64,000 bases of DNA, from assembly GCF_020531945.1 (NCBI RefSeq), contig NZ_JAJATZ010000009.1, positions 1-64,000 of the forward strand. The letters are read 5' to 3'. This stretch comes from Loktanella gaetbuli. Lineage in GTDB: Bacteria > Pseudomonadota > Alphaproteobacteria > Rhodobacterales > Rhodobacteraceae. Positions 49,343-57,801 of this stretch are shown here, in pieces. Numbering within the stretch: position 1 is the stretch's first letter; every line of letters starts with the position of its first letter. The notes under the pieces were generated by a model. The model saw only the letters and a program-made list of their open reading frames with translations. It was not told the origin of the DNA and searched no databases. The position numbers and the translations under genes are program-made.

Positions 49343-49711
49343 TTACAGCACCTCCGGAGCGAGAGAGATGATCTTCATGAAGTTCTTTGCACGAAGCTCA
49401 CGCACGACCGGCCCAAAGATACGGGTGCCGACCGGCTCGTTGTTGTTGTTGAGGATGACAGCCGCGTTGCGATCGAAACGGATCGCGGTTCCGTCTTCAC
49501 GGAAGACTTCCTTGGCGGTGCGCACGACGACTGCTTTGCGCACGTCGCCTTTTTTCACGCGGCCGCGGGGAATGGCCTCTTTCACCGATACGACGATGAT
49601 ATCGCCGACCGATGCGTAACGACGGTGCGAACCGCCGAGAACCTTGATGCACTGCACACGGCGTGCGCCGCTGTTGTCAGCAACATCCAGGTTGGTCTGC
49701 ATCTGGATCAT
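49343..49711 (-). CDS. rplN: 50S ribosomal protein L14
   Basis: The 122-aa product (MIQMQTNLDVADNSGARRVQCIKVLGG ... IFGPVVRELRAKNFMKIISLAPEVL) is a full L14. Confidence 0.98.
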   Translation of the reverse strand: MIQMQTNLDVADNSGARRVQCIKVLGGSHRRYASVGDIIVVSVKEAIPRGRVKKGDVRKAVVVRTAKEVFREDGTAIRFDRNAAVILNNNNEPVGTRIFGPVVRELRAKNFMKIISLAPEVL

Positions 49712-49794
49712 GTGATGTCCTTTTTCGACCTATGGGGTATGCCCGATTTCCGACCGGGGCCCCAGGGTTTCGTTGAATTGGGGGTGGGCGCCGA

Positions 49795-50025
49795 TTAGGA
49801 CGCGATCACTTCCCAGCGTTTGGTTTTCGACTTCGGCGCGCATTCCTGAATGCGGACCTGGTCGCCGACGTTGAACGTGTTGTTCTCGTCGTGGGCGCGG
49901 TACTTCTTGGACTTACGCACTGTCTTGTGCAGCAGCGGGTGCTTGAAGCGACGCTCGACCGACACGGTGACGGTCTGTTCGTTCTGGTTGGAGGTGACGA
50001 CCCCGGACAAAATACGCTTTGGCAT
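49795..50025 (-). CDS. rpsQ: 30S ribosomal protein S17
   Basis: The 76-aa product (MPKRILSGVVTSNQNEQTVTVSVERRFKHPLL, RAHDENNTFNVGDQVRIQECAP) is a full S17, following rpmC after 4 bp. Confidence 0.97.
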   Translation of the reverse strand: MPKRILSGVVTSNQNEQTVTVSVERRFKHPLLHKTVRKSKKYRAHDENNTFNVGDQVRIQECAPKSKTKRWEVIAS

Positions 50026-50029
50026 GGGC

Positions 50030-50239
50030 TCAGGCCTCCGAATTGGCCGCGTCAGCGGCTTTCTGGTTGAGAATCGTTTTGACGCGGGCCGCGTTGCGAC
50101 GTGCAGCGCGGATCGCAGCGGTGTTTTCCATCTGGCCGGTGGCCTGCTGGAACCGCAGGTTGAACGATTCTTTCTTAAGGTTTACAAGCTCTTCCCGCAG
50201 TTGGTCGGGCGTCTTGTCACGCAGTTCGTTGGCTTTCAT
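50030..50239 (-). CDS. rpmC: 50S ribosomal protein L29
   Basis: The 69-aa product (MKANELRDKTPDQLREELVNLKKESFNLRFQQATGQMEN) is L29. ATG 50239 is the family start. It is normally coupled to rplP, but here rplP is 1.9 kb upstream with a terminator and three other genes between, so rpmC heads its own transcript. Confidence 0.97.
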   Translation of the reverse strand: MKANELRDKTPDQLREELVNLKKESFNLRFQQATGQMENTAAIRAARRNAARVKTILNQKAADAANSEA

Positions 50240-50257
50240 GCCGTATCCTTTCAACAT

Positions 50258-50294
50258 CACTGGAGGGCCCTTTCGGGTCACCCTGCATCCAGTG
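50258..50294 (-). promoter_or_regulatory. Stem-loop in the rpmC leader
   Basis: CACTGGA (50258-50264) and TCCAGTG (50288-50294) are exact complements enclosing a GC-rich loop, about 20 bp before the rpmC start. It would lie in the 5' leader of the rpmC-rpsQ-rplN transcript and may be a regulatory fold. Confidence 0.35.
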
Positions 50295-50313
50295 GAGTTC
50301 GTGATGAAGGGGC

Positions 50314-50342
50314 CTCATAGAAGGGATGCGGCCAGTTGGCAA
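50314..50342 (-). promoter_or_regulatory. Predicted promoter of rpmC-rpsQ-rplN...
   Basis: On the minus strand TTGCCA (50342-50337) and TATGAG (50319-50314) are 17 bp apart, about 75 bp upstream of rpmC. The existence of a new promoter is expected because a terminator follows rplP. Confidence 0.5.
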
Positions 50343-50417
50343 GGGGAGTTGGCGATGCTAGCTGACTGATTTATGTATACTGGTAGCAAGCTGGAAACTA
50401 GCGAATGAGAAAACAGG

Positions 50418-50909
50418 ATGTCTGACCCAGATGATGAGAGCACTGAGCCAAGCGCCGAAGGCGCAGCATCTGCTCCATCCGGGAAGGGAAAACGTCGAGC
50501 AATGTCGAACGTGGGCTTGGAGATTAAAGAGAGCGATCTCAGCAACCCCATTGTCGCAAAGTTTTTAGCGGATGAGCTGGAAGACCTCCGAGGCGAACTA
50601 GGCGACGCACGAAAAATTATTGCAGAATCTCACAGCACGAACATTAAGGTAGCAGTCCTTGAAGAGCGATTGAATACAAAGAGGGCAGTTGAAATATTGA
50701 GTACCGGAGCGGTTGCAACCGGATCAATTCTAATAGGTCTAGCCGGCGGCAATCTTCTTTCAGATTCTTCTACTAGCCGTAGTGTCGATGTGGTTGCAGA
50801 ACCCCTTATCCTCCCAGCTTCAACAGATAGCGGCCTCGTTTGGATCATACTGTCTCTGGGTGTAATTCTTCTAATCTGCGGCGTTGCAGCTAAGGCTATA
50901 AAATCATGA
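50418..50909 (+). CDS. Hypothetical two-helix membrane protein inserted in ribosomal operon
   Basis: The 163-aa protein has an acidic and then basic polar N-terminus, a coiled coil (about 45-85: IVAKFLADELEDLRGELGDARKI ... VAVLEERL), a hydrophobic segment (about 95-112, VATGSILIGLAGG) and a second one (about 140-160, LVWIILSLGVILLICGVAA). No family is recognised. It lies on the plus strand, opposite to all surrounding ribosomal genes, is AT-richer than they are, and overlaps the next gene (ATGA). Recent insertion is likely. Confidence 0.65.
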   Translation: MSDPDDESTEPSAEGAASAPSGKGKRRAMSNVGLEIKESDLSNPIVAKFLADELEDLRGELGDARKIIAESHSTNIKVAVLEERLNTKRAVEILSTGAVATGSILIGLAGGNLLSDSSTSRSVDVVAEPLILPASTDSGLVWIILSLGVILLICGVAAKAIKS

Positions 50910-51274
50910 AACTAGAAATCAGGTCCATTTTGGCTGCAGGAGATATTCAAAAGGAGCGCCTCACCCTACGCGTCAAGGCTGACACTGACATCGGTGACTA
51001 TCTCATTTGTCAGACTGGAAGCTTGGGTGATACACCGAATACCGACATTGCTGTAACGTGCTGGCTTCCCTATAAAGAGTTGCTCGAAGGCGACTTAGTG
51101 GTTGTTTACACAAAAAGTGGCGACCCCGGTGAGAAAGTTCTTAAATCTGGAAAGAAAGCTCATTTCTATTACATTGGCTCAGATCGGCCAGTCTGGAATA
51201 CAGCCAATCGGGGTGCGCTTTTGCTTTACGCTCCTAACTGGGACTTCAAATTAGCTAGCGACCTCGTCAAATAG
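50906..51274 (+). CDS. Hypothetical protein paired with the membrane protein
   Basis: The 122-aa soluble protein looks beta-rich (LEIRSILAAG, ERLTLRVKADTDIGDYLICQT, TDIAVTCWLPYKEL, DLVVVYTKSGD, HFYYIGSDRPVWN). I recognise no family. Its ATG overlaps the stop of the preceding gene, so the two products are likely to work together. Base composition is AT-richer than that of the neighbouring ribosomal genes. Confidence 0.6.
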   Translation: MKLEIRSILAAGDIQKERLTLRVKADTDIGDYLICQTGSLGDTPNTDIAVTCWLPYKELLEGDLVVVYTKSGDPGEKVLKSGKKAHFYYIGSDRPVWNTANRGALLLYAPNWDFKLASDLVK

Positions 51275-51281
51275 ATCACCT

Positions 51282-51905
51282 TTAATTGCCCCATCCATAA
51301 TTAAAACTCACGCTCACACGATCCTCTTCCGCCATGTTCATCGGCACTTCATGCCTTAGCCAGCTTTCCCACAGCAGCACGTCACCGACCTCGGGTGCCA
51401 CATAGATGAACTGGCGTAGCGCCTCGTCCGCGTCCTTGGTGCGGCCGGGGGCGGCCATCATCATGGGCAGGCGCGGGTCCTCGAACTTGATCGCGGATGT
51501 GCCGGACGGCATCGCGACATAGGTCGTGCCGGAAATCACCGAATGTGGGTGGATGTGGGCTGTGTGGATGCCGCCCTCTGGCAGGATGTTGATCCAGAGG
51601 TCTTCGAGCTTCAGCTTCTTATCGCCCAGATCGAACGACAGGTCCTTGGCGAATGCCTTCACATGCTTGTCCAACGCCTTTTTCAGCGTCTTGAAGATCG
51701 GCATGCGCCACGGCAGGTCCGTCAGCGAGGCATAGGACGTATAGCCGGGAAAGCTGTTTTCCTCGCACCAGTCCTGCCCCGCCTCGTCATCCTCTGCGAT
51801 GGACAGGCATGTCGCCTCCAATTCTTCGGGGTCAATGGGTTTGCCATGCGCGGACAGGGGCGCTTGGTACAGGCGGGTCACAAAGAGGGATCTGATCTGG
51901 GTCAT
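51282..51905 (-). CDS. Putative 2OG-Fe(II) oxygenase (TIGR02466-like)
   Basis: The 207-aa protein has the double-stranded beta-helix pattern of this family: DLWINILPEGGIHTAHIHPHSVISGTTYVAMPSG (the His residues supply iron ligands), GDVLLWESWLRHEVPMN (third His) and RVSVSFNYGWGN (Arg for 2-oxoglutarate). The substrate is unknown. It lies on the minus strand, downstream of the rplP terminator and convergent with the two unknown genes. ATG 51905 gives the conserved MTQIRSLFVTRLY start. Confidence 0.85.
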   Translation of the reverse strand: MTQIRSLFVTRLYQAPLSAHGKPIDPEELEATCLSIAEDDEAGQDWCEENSFPGYTSYASLTDLPWRMPIFKTLKKALDKHVKAFAKDLSFDLGDKKLKLEDLWINILPEGGIHTAHIHPHSVISGTTYVAMPSGTSAIKFEDPRLPMMMAAPGRTKDADEALRQFIYVAPEVGDVLLWESWLRHEVPMNMAEEDRVSVSFNYGWGN

Positions 51906-51948
51906 GCGCCACATCTACCCCCATTGCCGGACCTGCGCCACGGGGCGT

Positions 51949-51970
51949 CAGAATTTTCGCGAAAATTCTG
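51949..51970. repeat. Perfect 22-bp palindrome, TTTTCGCGAAAA core
   Basis: CAGAATTTTCG is followed immediately by its exact complement CGAAAATTCTG. A shorter relative, CGTTTTCG-G-CGAAAACG, lies at 51996-52012. Both are in the gap between the oxygenase gene and rplP. They resemble extragenic palindromes or dimeric regulator sites. Confidence 0.65.
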
Positions 51971-52087
51971 GCACCTCTGGCGGGCCGGGTGGACTCGTTT
52001 TCGGCGAAAACGTGTCTGGACCGCACGCAGGGGTGAACGCTTTATGCCATCCAGGACAAGCCGTTGATCGCCCGCGCCATTCACCCC

Positions 52088-52105
52088 GATTGCCAATTGG
52101 CAATC
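52088..52105. repeat. Perfect 18-bp palindrome GATTGCCAATTGGCAATC
   Basis: An exact 18-bp palindrome lies immediately beyond the rplP terminator on the minus strand. Its function is unknown; it may be a regulator site upstream of the oxygenase gene. Confidence 0.6.
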
Positions 52106-52112
52106 CAAACGC

Positions 52113-52142
52113 AAAAGGCCCCCACCTTTCGGCAGGGGCCTT
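52113..52142 (-). terminator. Terminator after rplP
   Basis: On the minus strand AAGGCCCC and GGGGCCTT form an 8-bp stem followed by TTTT, 24 bp after the rplP stop. It ends the rplB-rpsS-rplV-rpsC-rplP transcript. Confidence 0.75.
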
Positions 52143-52165
52143 CTATCATTAACGAACGACCGGGT

Positions 52166-52579
52166 TTACCAGTCTTCGCGGACCACGGTGCGGGTCTTGA
52201 TCGGCAGCTTCATCGCGGCCAGGCGCAGGGCCTCGCGTGCGGTGACTTCGTCGACGCCGTCGATCTCGAACATCACGCGGCCAGGCTTCACCTTGGCTGC
52301 CCAGAAATCGACGGAACCCTTACCTTTACCCATCCGGACTTCGACCGGCTTGGAGGTCACGGGCAGATCCGGGAAAATCCGGATCCAGACGCGGCCCTGA
52401 CGCTTCATGTGACGCGTCATGGCACGACGTGCCGCTTCGATCTGGCGTGCGGTGATCCGCTCGGGCTCCAGTGCCTTCAGGCCAAAGGTGCCAAAGTTCA
52501 GGTCAAACCCACCCTTTGCTTCACCCTTGATGCGGCCCTTGTGCATCTTGCGGAATTTTGTGCGTTTCGGTTGTAGCAT
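52166..52579 (-). CDS. rplP: 50S ribosomal protein L16
   Basis: The 137-aa product (MLQPKRTKFRKMHKGRIKG, LEPERITARQIEAARRAMTRHMKR, RVMFEIDGVDEVTAREALRLAAMKLP) is a full L16 of the peptidyl-transferase region. Confidence 0.98.
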   Translation of the reverse strand: MLQPKRTKFRKMHKGRIKGEAKGGFDLNFGTFGLKALEPERITARQIEAARRAMTRHMKRQGRVWIRIFPDLPVTSKPVEVRMGKGKGSVDFWAAKVKPGRVMFEIDGVDEVTAREALRLAAMKLPIKTRTVVREDW

Positions 52580-52591
52580 TGGTTCTACTCC

Positions 52592-53308
52592 TTACCGGTC
52601 GCGACGCGGGCCACCAGGACCGCGCGGAACAGCGCCTTCCTGAAGCTCGGCATGTTTGCGATCGTGCGCCTGCGGATCATGTTCCATGATCTCGCCTTTG
52701 AAGATCCAGACCTTGATCCCGATGATACCATAGGGGGTCATTGCCTCGTACAGCGCGTAATCGATGTCGGCCCGCAGGGTGTGCAGGGGCACGCGGCCCT
52801 CGCGATACCATTCGGTCCGTGCGATTTCGGCACCACCCAGACGACCAGCGAGGTTCACCCGGATGCCCAGGCCACCCATGCGCATGGTGTTCTGCACCGC
52901 ACGCTTCATCGCGCGACGGAAGGACACACGGCGTTCCAGCTGCTGACCGATGTTTTCGGCAACCAGGGCTGCGTCCAATTCGGGCTTGCGGACTTCGACG
53001 ATGTTCAGGTGCAGTTCGGACGCCGTCAGTTTCGCCAGCTTCTGACGCAGACCTTCGATGTCTGCACCTTTCTTGCCGATGATGACGCCGGGACGGGCTG
53101 CGTGGATCGTGACGCGGCACTTGCGGTGCGGACGCTCGATGATCACGCGGCTGACGCCGGATTGTGCACATTCCTTGCGGATGAACGCCTTGATGGCCAG
53201 GTCTTCCAGCAGCAGATCACCATAGTCCTTGGTGTTTGCAAACCAGCGGCTGTCCCACGTGCGGTTCACCTGAAGACGCATGCCGATAGGATTAACTTTG
53301 TTACCCAT
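52592..53308 (-). CDS. rpsC: 30S ribosomal protein S3
   Basis: The 238-aa product has the KH domain (VTIHAARPGVIIGKKGADIEGLRQKL) and the S3 C-domain (GLGIRVNLAGRLGGAEIARTEWYREGRVPLHTLRADIDYA). It binds mRNA at the entry tunnel. Its start overlaps the rplV stop by one base. Confidence 0.98.
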   Translation of the reverse strand: MGNKVNPIGMRLQVNRTWDSRWFANTKDYGDLLLEDLAIKAFIRKECAQSGVSRVIIERPHRKCRVTIHAARPGVIIGKKGADIEGLRQKLAKLTASELHLNIVEVRKPELDAALVAENIGQQLERRVSFRRAMKRAVQNTMRMGGLGIRVNLAGRLGGAEIARTEWYREGRVPLHTLRADIDYALYEAMTPYGIIGIKVWIFKGEIMEHDPQAHDRKHAELQEGAVPRGPGGPRRDR

Positions 53309-53688
53309 TACGCTTGCTCCTCAACTTGGCGCACCAGAATGGTGATTTCAGAGAACGGCTTGACGATCTTGCCGAAACGGCCACGGGCCCGGGGGCGTCC
53401 GCGCTTCATCAACAGGTTTTTGCCCACATAGGCCTCGGCGACGATCAGTTCATCGACGTCCAGGTTGTGGTTGTTCTCTGCGTTGGCGATGGCCGACTGC
53501 AGGCACTTCTTCACGTCAGCTGCGATGCGCTTCTTGCTGAAAGTCAGGTCGGTCAATGCCCGCTCGACTTTCTTGCCACGGATCAGCTCTGCGACGAGGT
53601 TCAGTTTCTGCGGCGAGGTACGCAGCATGCGCAGTTTTGCGCGGGCTTCGTTGTCGGCCACGCGGCGGGGATTCTTATCCTTGCTCAT
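53308..53688 (-). CDS. rplV: 50S ribosomal protein L22
   Basis: The 126-aa product (SPQKLNLVAELIRGKKVERALTDLTFSKKRIAADVKKCLQSAIANAENNHNLD; GRPRARGRFGKIVKPFSEITILV) is L22, which lines the exit tunnel. Confidence 0.98.
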   Translation of the reverse strand: MSKDKNPRRVADNEARAKLRMLRTSPQKLNLVAELIRGKKVERALTDLTFSKKRIAADVKKCLQSAIANAENNHNLDVDELIVAEAYVGKNLLMKRGRPRARGRFGKIVKPFSEITILVRQVEEQA

Positions 53689-53691
53689 GAC

Positions 53692-53970
53692 TTACTTCCG
53701 CTTCGCTTTTTTGTCGGCGGCGTGACCGTAATAGGTCCGCGTCGGGGAATATTCACCGAACTTCTGACCGATCATGTCTTCGCTGACGTTGACGGGGATA
53801 TGCTTCTTGCCGTTGTACACACCAAAGGTGAGACCAACGAACTGAGGCAGGATGGTGGAGCGACGCGACCAGATCTTGATCACTTCGTTACGACCGCTTT
53901 CGCGCGCAGCTTCGGCTTTTTTCAGCACATAAGCGTCGACGAACGGGCCTTTCCAGACGGAACGAGCCAT
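53692..53970 (-). CDS. rpsS: 30S ribosomal protein S19
   Basis: The 92-aa product (MARSVWKGPFVDAYVLKKAE, IKIWSRRSTILPQFVGLTFGVYNGKKHIPV) is a complete S19. The rplB stop codon lies 1 bp upstream of its start. Confidence 0.98.
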   Translation of the reverse strand: MARSVWKGPFVDAYVLKKAEAARESGRNEVIKIWSRRSTILPQFVGLTFGVYNGKKHIPVNVSEDMIGQKFGEYSPTRTYYGHAADKKAKRK

Positions 53971-53971
53971 A

Positions 53972-54814
53972 TTAGCGGCCTTTCTTCTTTTGGTGACGCG
54001 TACGGATGATCAGGCTGCTGGAAGCCTTCTTCCGGTTACGGGTCTTGGCGCCTTTGGTGGGCTTGCCCCAGGGTGTCACGGGGTGACGACCACCGGAGGT
54101 CCGACCTTCACCACCGCCGTGCGGGTGATCGATCGGGTTCATCGCGACACCGCGGACCGAAGGACGCTTGCCCTTGTGGCGGGTGCGACCGGCCTTACCA
54201 AAGTTCTGGTTGGAGTTGTCGGGGTTCGACACGGCACCGATGGTGGCCATGCATTCCTGACGCACCAGACGCAGTTCGCCCGAGGACAAACGGATCTGAG
54301 CGTAACCACCGTCACGACCGACGAACTGGGCGTAAGTGCCGGCGGAACGTGCGATCTGACCGCCCTTGCCTGCCTTCAGCTCGATGTTGTGAACGATCGT
54401 ACCGATCGGCATGCCCGAGAACGGCATGGCGTTGCCCGGCTTGATGTCGGCCTTTGCGGACGCGATCACCTTGTCGCCGATGGACACACGCTGCGGTGCG
54501 AGGATGTAATTCTGAGTGCCGTCTTCGTACTGGATCAGCGCGATGAATGCGGTGCGGTTCGGGTCATATTCGATCCGCACGATAACAGCGGACATGTCCA
54601 GCTTGTTACGCTTGAAATCGACGATGCGGTACAGACGCTTTGCGCCCCCACCAATACGACGCGACGTGATCCGTCCGGTGTTGTTCCGGCCGCCCGATTT
54701 CGTCAGACCCTCGGTGAGGGATTTGACGGGACGTCCTTTCCAAAGCTCCGAACGGTCGATCAGCACCAGCCCACGCTGGCCCGGCGTCGTCGGCTTATAC
54801 GACTTGAGTGCCAT
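53972..54814 (-). CDS. rplB: 50S ribosomal protein L2
   Basis: The 280-aa product (MALKSYKPTTPGQRGLVLIDRSELWKG; GVAMNPIDHPHGGGEGRTSGGRHPVTPWGKPTKG) is a full L2, needed for peptidyl transfer. The gene upstream should be rplW in a normal S10 operon, but here a non-coding gap and an autotransporter gene lie upstream, so rplB heads this transcript. Confidence 0.98.
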   Translation of the reverse strand: MALKSYKPTTPGQRGLVLIDRSELWKGRPVKSLTEGLTKSGGRNNTGRITSRRIGGGAKRLYRIVDFKRNKLDMSAVIVRIEYDPNRTAFIALIQYEDGTQNYILAPQRVSIGDKVIASAKADIKPGNAMPFSGMPIGTIVHNIELKAGKGGQIARSAGTYAQFVGRDGGYAQIRLSSGELRLVRQECMATIGAVSNPDNSNQNFGKAGRTRHKGKRPSVRGVAMNPIDHPHGGGEGRTSGGRHPVTPWGKPTKGAKTRNRKKASSSLIIRTRHQKKKGR

Positions 54815-55119
54815 GTTAGCTTCTTCCGTTTGCTTGGCGGGTCCACTGACGCGGACCCTGATGTGAAGGCCCCCGTAGGTGCCAAAGAATAAACCAAACG
54901 GCCCCGGAACGAATCCGAGGCCGGTCAGTTGGCGGCTGATAGCAGGGGGGCGCCGGGGTGGCAAGTCCATTGCTCATTGCCGACAGCGTTTCCACAAGGC
55001 CGTGCTTGGACAGAGTCGAACTGCCGCTGCCTGCCCCACACCCCGTGGCCAAAGCAAAGGGCACCCCGATTGCGCGGGATGCCCTTGTTTCAATGCTGCC
55101 GGATCAGACCGGCCCGAGA
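54815..55119. other. Leader of rplB and end of the autotransporter unit
   Basis: No gene is seen. The rplB leader on the minus strand contains GGGTCC/GGACCC arms near 54844-54864 and a GGAAG site shortly before the start. The autotransporter terminator lies at 55057-55086. A promoter for rplB must be between them but I could not define one. Confidence 0.4.
55057..55086 (-). terminator. Terminator of the autotransporter gene
   Basis: On the minus strand AAGGGCATCCCG pairs with CGGGGTGCCCTT (one G-U pair) around a 6-base loop, followed by TTTGCTTT, 33 bp after the gene end. Confidence 0.7.
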
Positions 55120-57801
55120 TCAGAAGTGGAAACGCACCTCTGCGGTGATGCCGTAGCTGTCCACATTGTCGCCAAACCGGCCGTCGATGCGGATCTGCTG
55201 GTCGATCTGATCGACCGGACCATCGTTGAACAGCTGCGAGAACGTGTAGCCAAAGCTGGCCTCGGTAAAGCTACCCAGGTTGCCGGTCGACAGTGTTTCC
55301 GTGCCGCCACCGTTTGCGAGGGTAAAGGTGCCCACCTGATCGTCGGACAGGTCGTCGAACAAGGAGACCGTACCACGGAACCGCTGCTGCGAGTCACCCG
55401 AAGGCGAGTTGATGGTTTTCTGAACTGTCCCGCCAACATAGGCCAGCGTGCGGGTGTGATCGTCCAGCGACAGCGTGCTGCCATCGCCAAAGCCAAGGTT
55501 CGAGAACTGCATGCGCTCGACCGACACACCGGCGCTGGGAATGATCGCCCAGCCTTCCTGCGGCAGTGCGTAGAAATAACGCGCCGCAAGCGAAACACCC
55601 AGGCCGCTGACGCTGAACTCACTGTCGTTCAGGCTAACGGCCGAGTTCGAGATTTCGCTGTTGGTCCGTGTTCCGGTCAACTGGCCGTCGATCAGCAGCG
55701 ACCCCTTGGTCGCGGCGACATAGGCACCGAACGACAACTGGTCGAAATCGGTCGCGGTTGTCGACGCGGCGACGGAGCCGATCGCATCCACCGGCACGCT
55801 GGACTGACCGGTCACGGCAGACACCTGACCACCCATGACCAGATCAAATCCGCCAGGGCCGCCCTGCACGCAGGCCACGTCACGTCCCAAGGTCACACCA
55901 CCATAGGTGATGTTCACGTCGTTATCGGTCTGGCCCAGCGAATCTGTGGTGGTGACAGTTCCATCTGCCTCGCCCGAAATCGCACGTGCCCAAAGCCCGC
56001 GACCGCAGGTGTCAGCGGCCTGTGTCGCGCTTTGCGTCACAAAGGCCGACGCCGGGCGGTTCACGATCGAACCGATCAGAGCATTTGTTGCTGCGACGCC
56101 ACCGATCACACCGCCAACAGCAGGTGTCACCGAGACCGTATAGGCCAGGTTGTCGCCGTTCTGCGTCAGCGCGGTCACGGTCGTCCCACCCGGCAGCGCC
56201 TGGAGCCCAACCTCGAAATCGTCGGGATCAACCGTGCCGCCGTCGCCGATGACGACATCGACAGGGTCAGTCTGAAGCCCGGTGCCTGCGTTGACGAAAT
56301 TCAACGTCTGCACCGCCGATACGTCGCCCGGGCTTTCGAGCGTGATGGTGTCGACGTTGGGTGCAGCTGCCGATGTGTTCACGTCCAGATTGAACGTGTT
56401 GCTGCCCGTGATCGCGCCACCGATGGTGATGTTGTCCGTTGTGCCACGGCCGCGCATGTCGATGATGCCCGCACCGTTCACGTCGCCACCGATCCGGGTC
56501 TGACCGGATGCCGCCAGAACGGCCGAATTGCTGGACCCCAGATTGGCGGATGTGTAGTCCCCGCCGATCGTGCCACCGTCCAGCTGCACGGTCCGCGCGT
56601 TCATCACGTCACCGTTGTAGGTGCCTGCGATCGACAGGTTACCGTACACGTTGTTGATTGAACCACCTGCGACGACTGCGCCGTCACGGATATCAATCCG
56701 ACCAGGACCACGGTTATCGATATCACCCAGCAAACCTGCCGACCCACCCTCGACCCGGATTTCCCCGCTGTTGAAGATATCACCGTCGATTACGCCCGAC
56801 AGTTTGATCAGGCCGGTGTTTTCGACATCACCGTCAAGCGTTCCGGACACGTTCAGGTCACCAATGTTCTGCAGGTCCGACACCATCGTGCCGTCGATGA
56901 TGCCGCGACCACCGTCAGAAACGCGCGCGCCGCCAATCGTCGTCAATGTCGCCCCGTCGGCGACCGTCATGGTATCCATGAAGACCCGCACGCCCGCGAC
57001 TGTGGAATCGCCGTCAAACACCGTTTGTCCGTCACGCACGTTCACGGCGCCATCCACATCGCCCGCAATGAATGTACGGCCAAAGGACGTCACCGTTCCG
57101 ATGATGTCACCACTGGCGACAAACAGCGCGTTGTTGGAAACGTTGACGCCGCGCGTCGTGAGCGTTGCCCCACCGTCGATTAGGTAGTCACCCCTGATCT
57201 GCGTCACCCCAGACACATCGACATCACCGAACTGAAACACATCCTGACCCGCGGATGCCAGATTACCAGTCACAGAGACATCACCCAAGTCGATCAGACC
57301 GCTGCCAGACAGGTTCAGCGTACCGGCAATTTCGATACCGTCGAGAACAACAAACGCACCCGGAGCGACCCGCAGCGCCTCAAGCGCGAGTTGGCTTGGC
57401 CCGGTGATCGTCACGTCCGCTGCCCGCACGAAAACGTCGCCCGCGCGCACGATACCATCCCCACCCTGATCATCGACTGTGATCGTAAAACCCGGGGCCG
57501 CATTGGAATCACGGATGACAACGTCATCGAAGGGGCGGAACCCGACACTGCCCGTGCCGTCGTTCCAGTTTTCGACCGTCCGCTCATCATCCCAAGTGCC
57601 GTCACCCGAGGTGACCGTAGCGCCGTCACCGGACACGATATCCCATGTCAGCGTCTGCGCGTCGGCGTGGGATACACCCAGCGTCACCACCGCGCCTGTC
57701 GCAAACGTCAGTACGAGGGCAGTCGCGCGGCCCAGACGGCAATGGCCAGCCAAGGATTTTTGACGGATACCGGTTTGGCGGAGGTTGGAGTTGTCAGTCA
57801 T
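55120..57801 (-). CDS. Autotransporter (type Va) adhesin-like protein
   Basis: The 893-aa protein begins with a long signal region (basic start, then ATALVLTFATGAVVTLGVSHADAQ), has a Gly/Asp/Asn-rich passenger of irregular repeats (about 60-590; patterns such as GDVENTGLIKLSGVIDGDIFNSGEI) expected to fold as a beta-helix, and ends in a 12-strand beta-barrel domain with a final Phe (EVRFHF). Two cysteines (CGRGLW and ACVQGG) flank the start of the barrel region. It is likely exported by Sec, inserted by Bam and exposed on the cell surface. The start at 57801 is chosen to place the signal peptide correctly. It lies between rplB and the envelope cluster, with its own terminator. Confidence 0.88.
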   Translation of the reverse strand: MTDNSNLRQTGIRQKSLAGHCRLGRATALVLTFATGAVVTLGVSHADAQTLTWDIVSGDGATVTSGDGTWDDERTVENWNDGTGSVGFRPFDDVVIRDSNAAPGFTITVDDQGGDGIVRAGDVFVRAADVTITGPSQLALEALRVAPGAFVVLDGIEIAGTLNLSGSGLIDLGDVSVTGNLASAGQDVFQFGDVDVSGVTQIRGDYLIDGGATLTTRGVNVSNNALFVASGDIIGTVTSFGRTFIAGDVDGAVNVRDGQTVFDGDSTVAGVRVFMDTMTVADGATLTTIGGARVSDGGRGIIDGTMVSDLQNIGDLNVSGTLDGDVENTGLIKLSGVIDGDIFNSGEIRVEGGSAGLLGDIDNRGPGRIDIRDGAVVAGGSINNVYGNLSIAGTYNGDVMNARTVQLDGGTIGGDYTSANLGSSNSAVLAASGQTRIGGDVNGAGIIDMRGRGTTDNITIGGAITGSNTFNLDVNTSAAAPNVDTITLESPGDVSAVQTLNFVNAGTGLQTDPVDVVIGDGGTVDPDDFEVGLQALPGGTTVTALTQNGDNLAYTVSVTPAVGGVIGGVAATNALIGSIVNRPASAFVTQSATQAADTCGRGLWARAISGEADGTVTTTDSLGQTDNDVNITYGGVTLGRDVACVQGGPGGFDLVMGGQVSAVTGQSSVPVDAIGSVAASTTATDFDQLSFGAYVAATKGSLLIDGQLTGTRTNSEISNSAVSLNDSEFSVSGLGVSLAARYFYALPQEGWAIIPSAGVSVERMQFSNLGFGDGSTLSLDDHTRTLAYVGGTVQKTINSPSGDSQQRFRGTVSLFDDLSDDQVGTFTLANGGGTETLSTGNLGSFTEASFGYTFSQLFNDGPVDQIDQQIRIDGRFGDNVDSYGITAEVRFHF

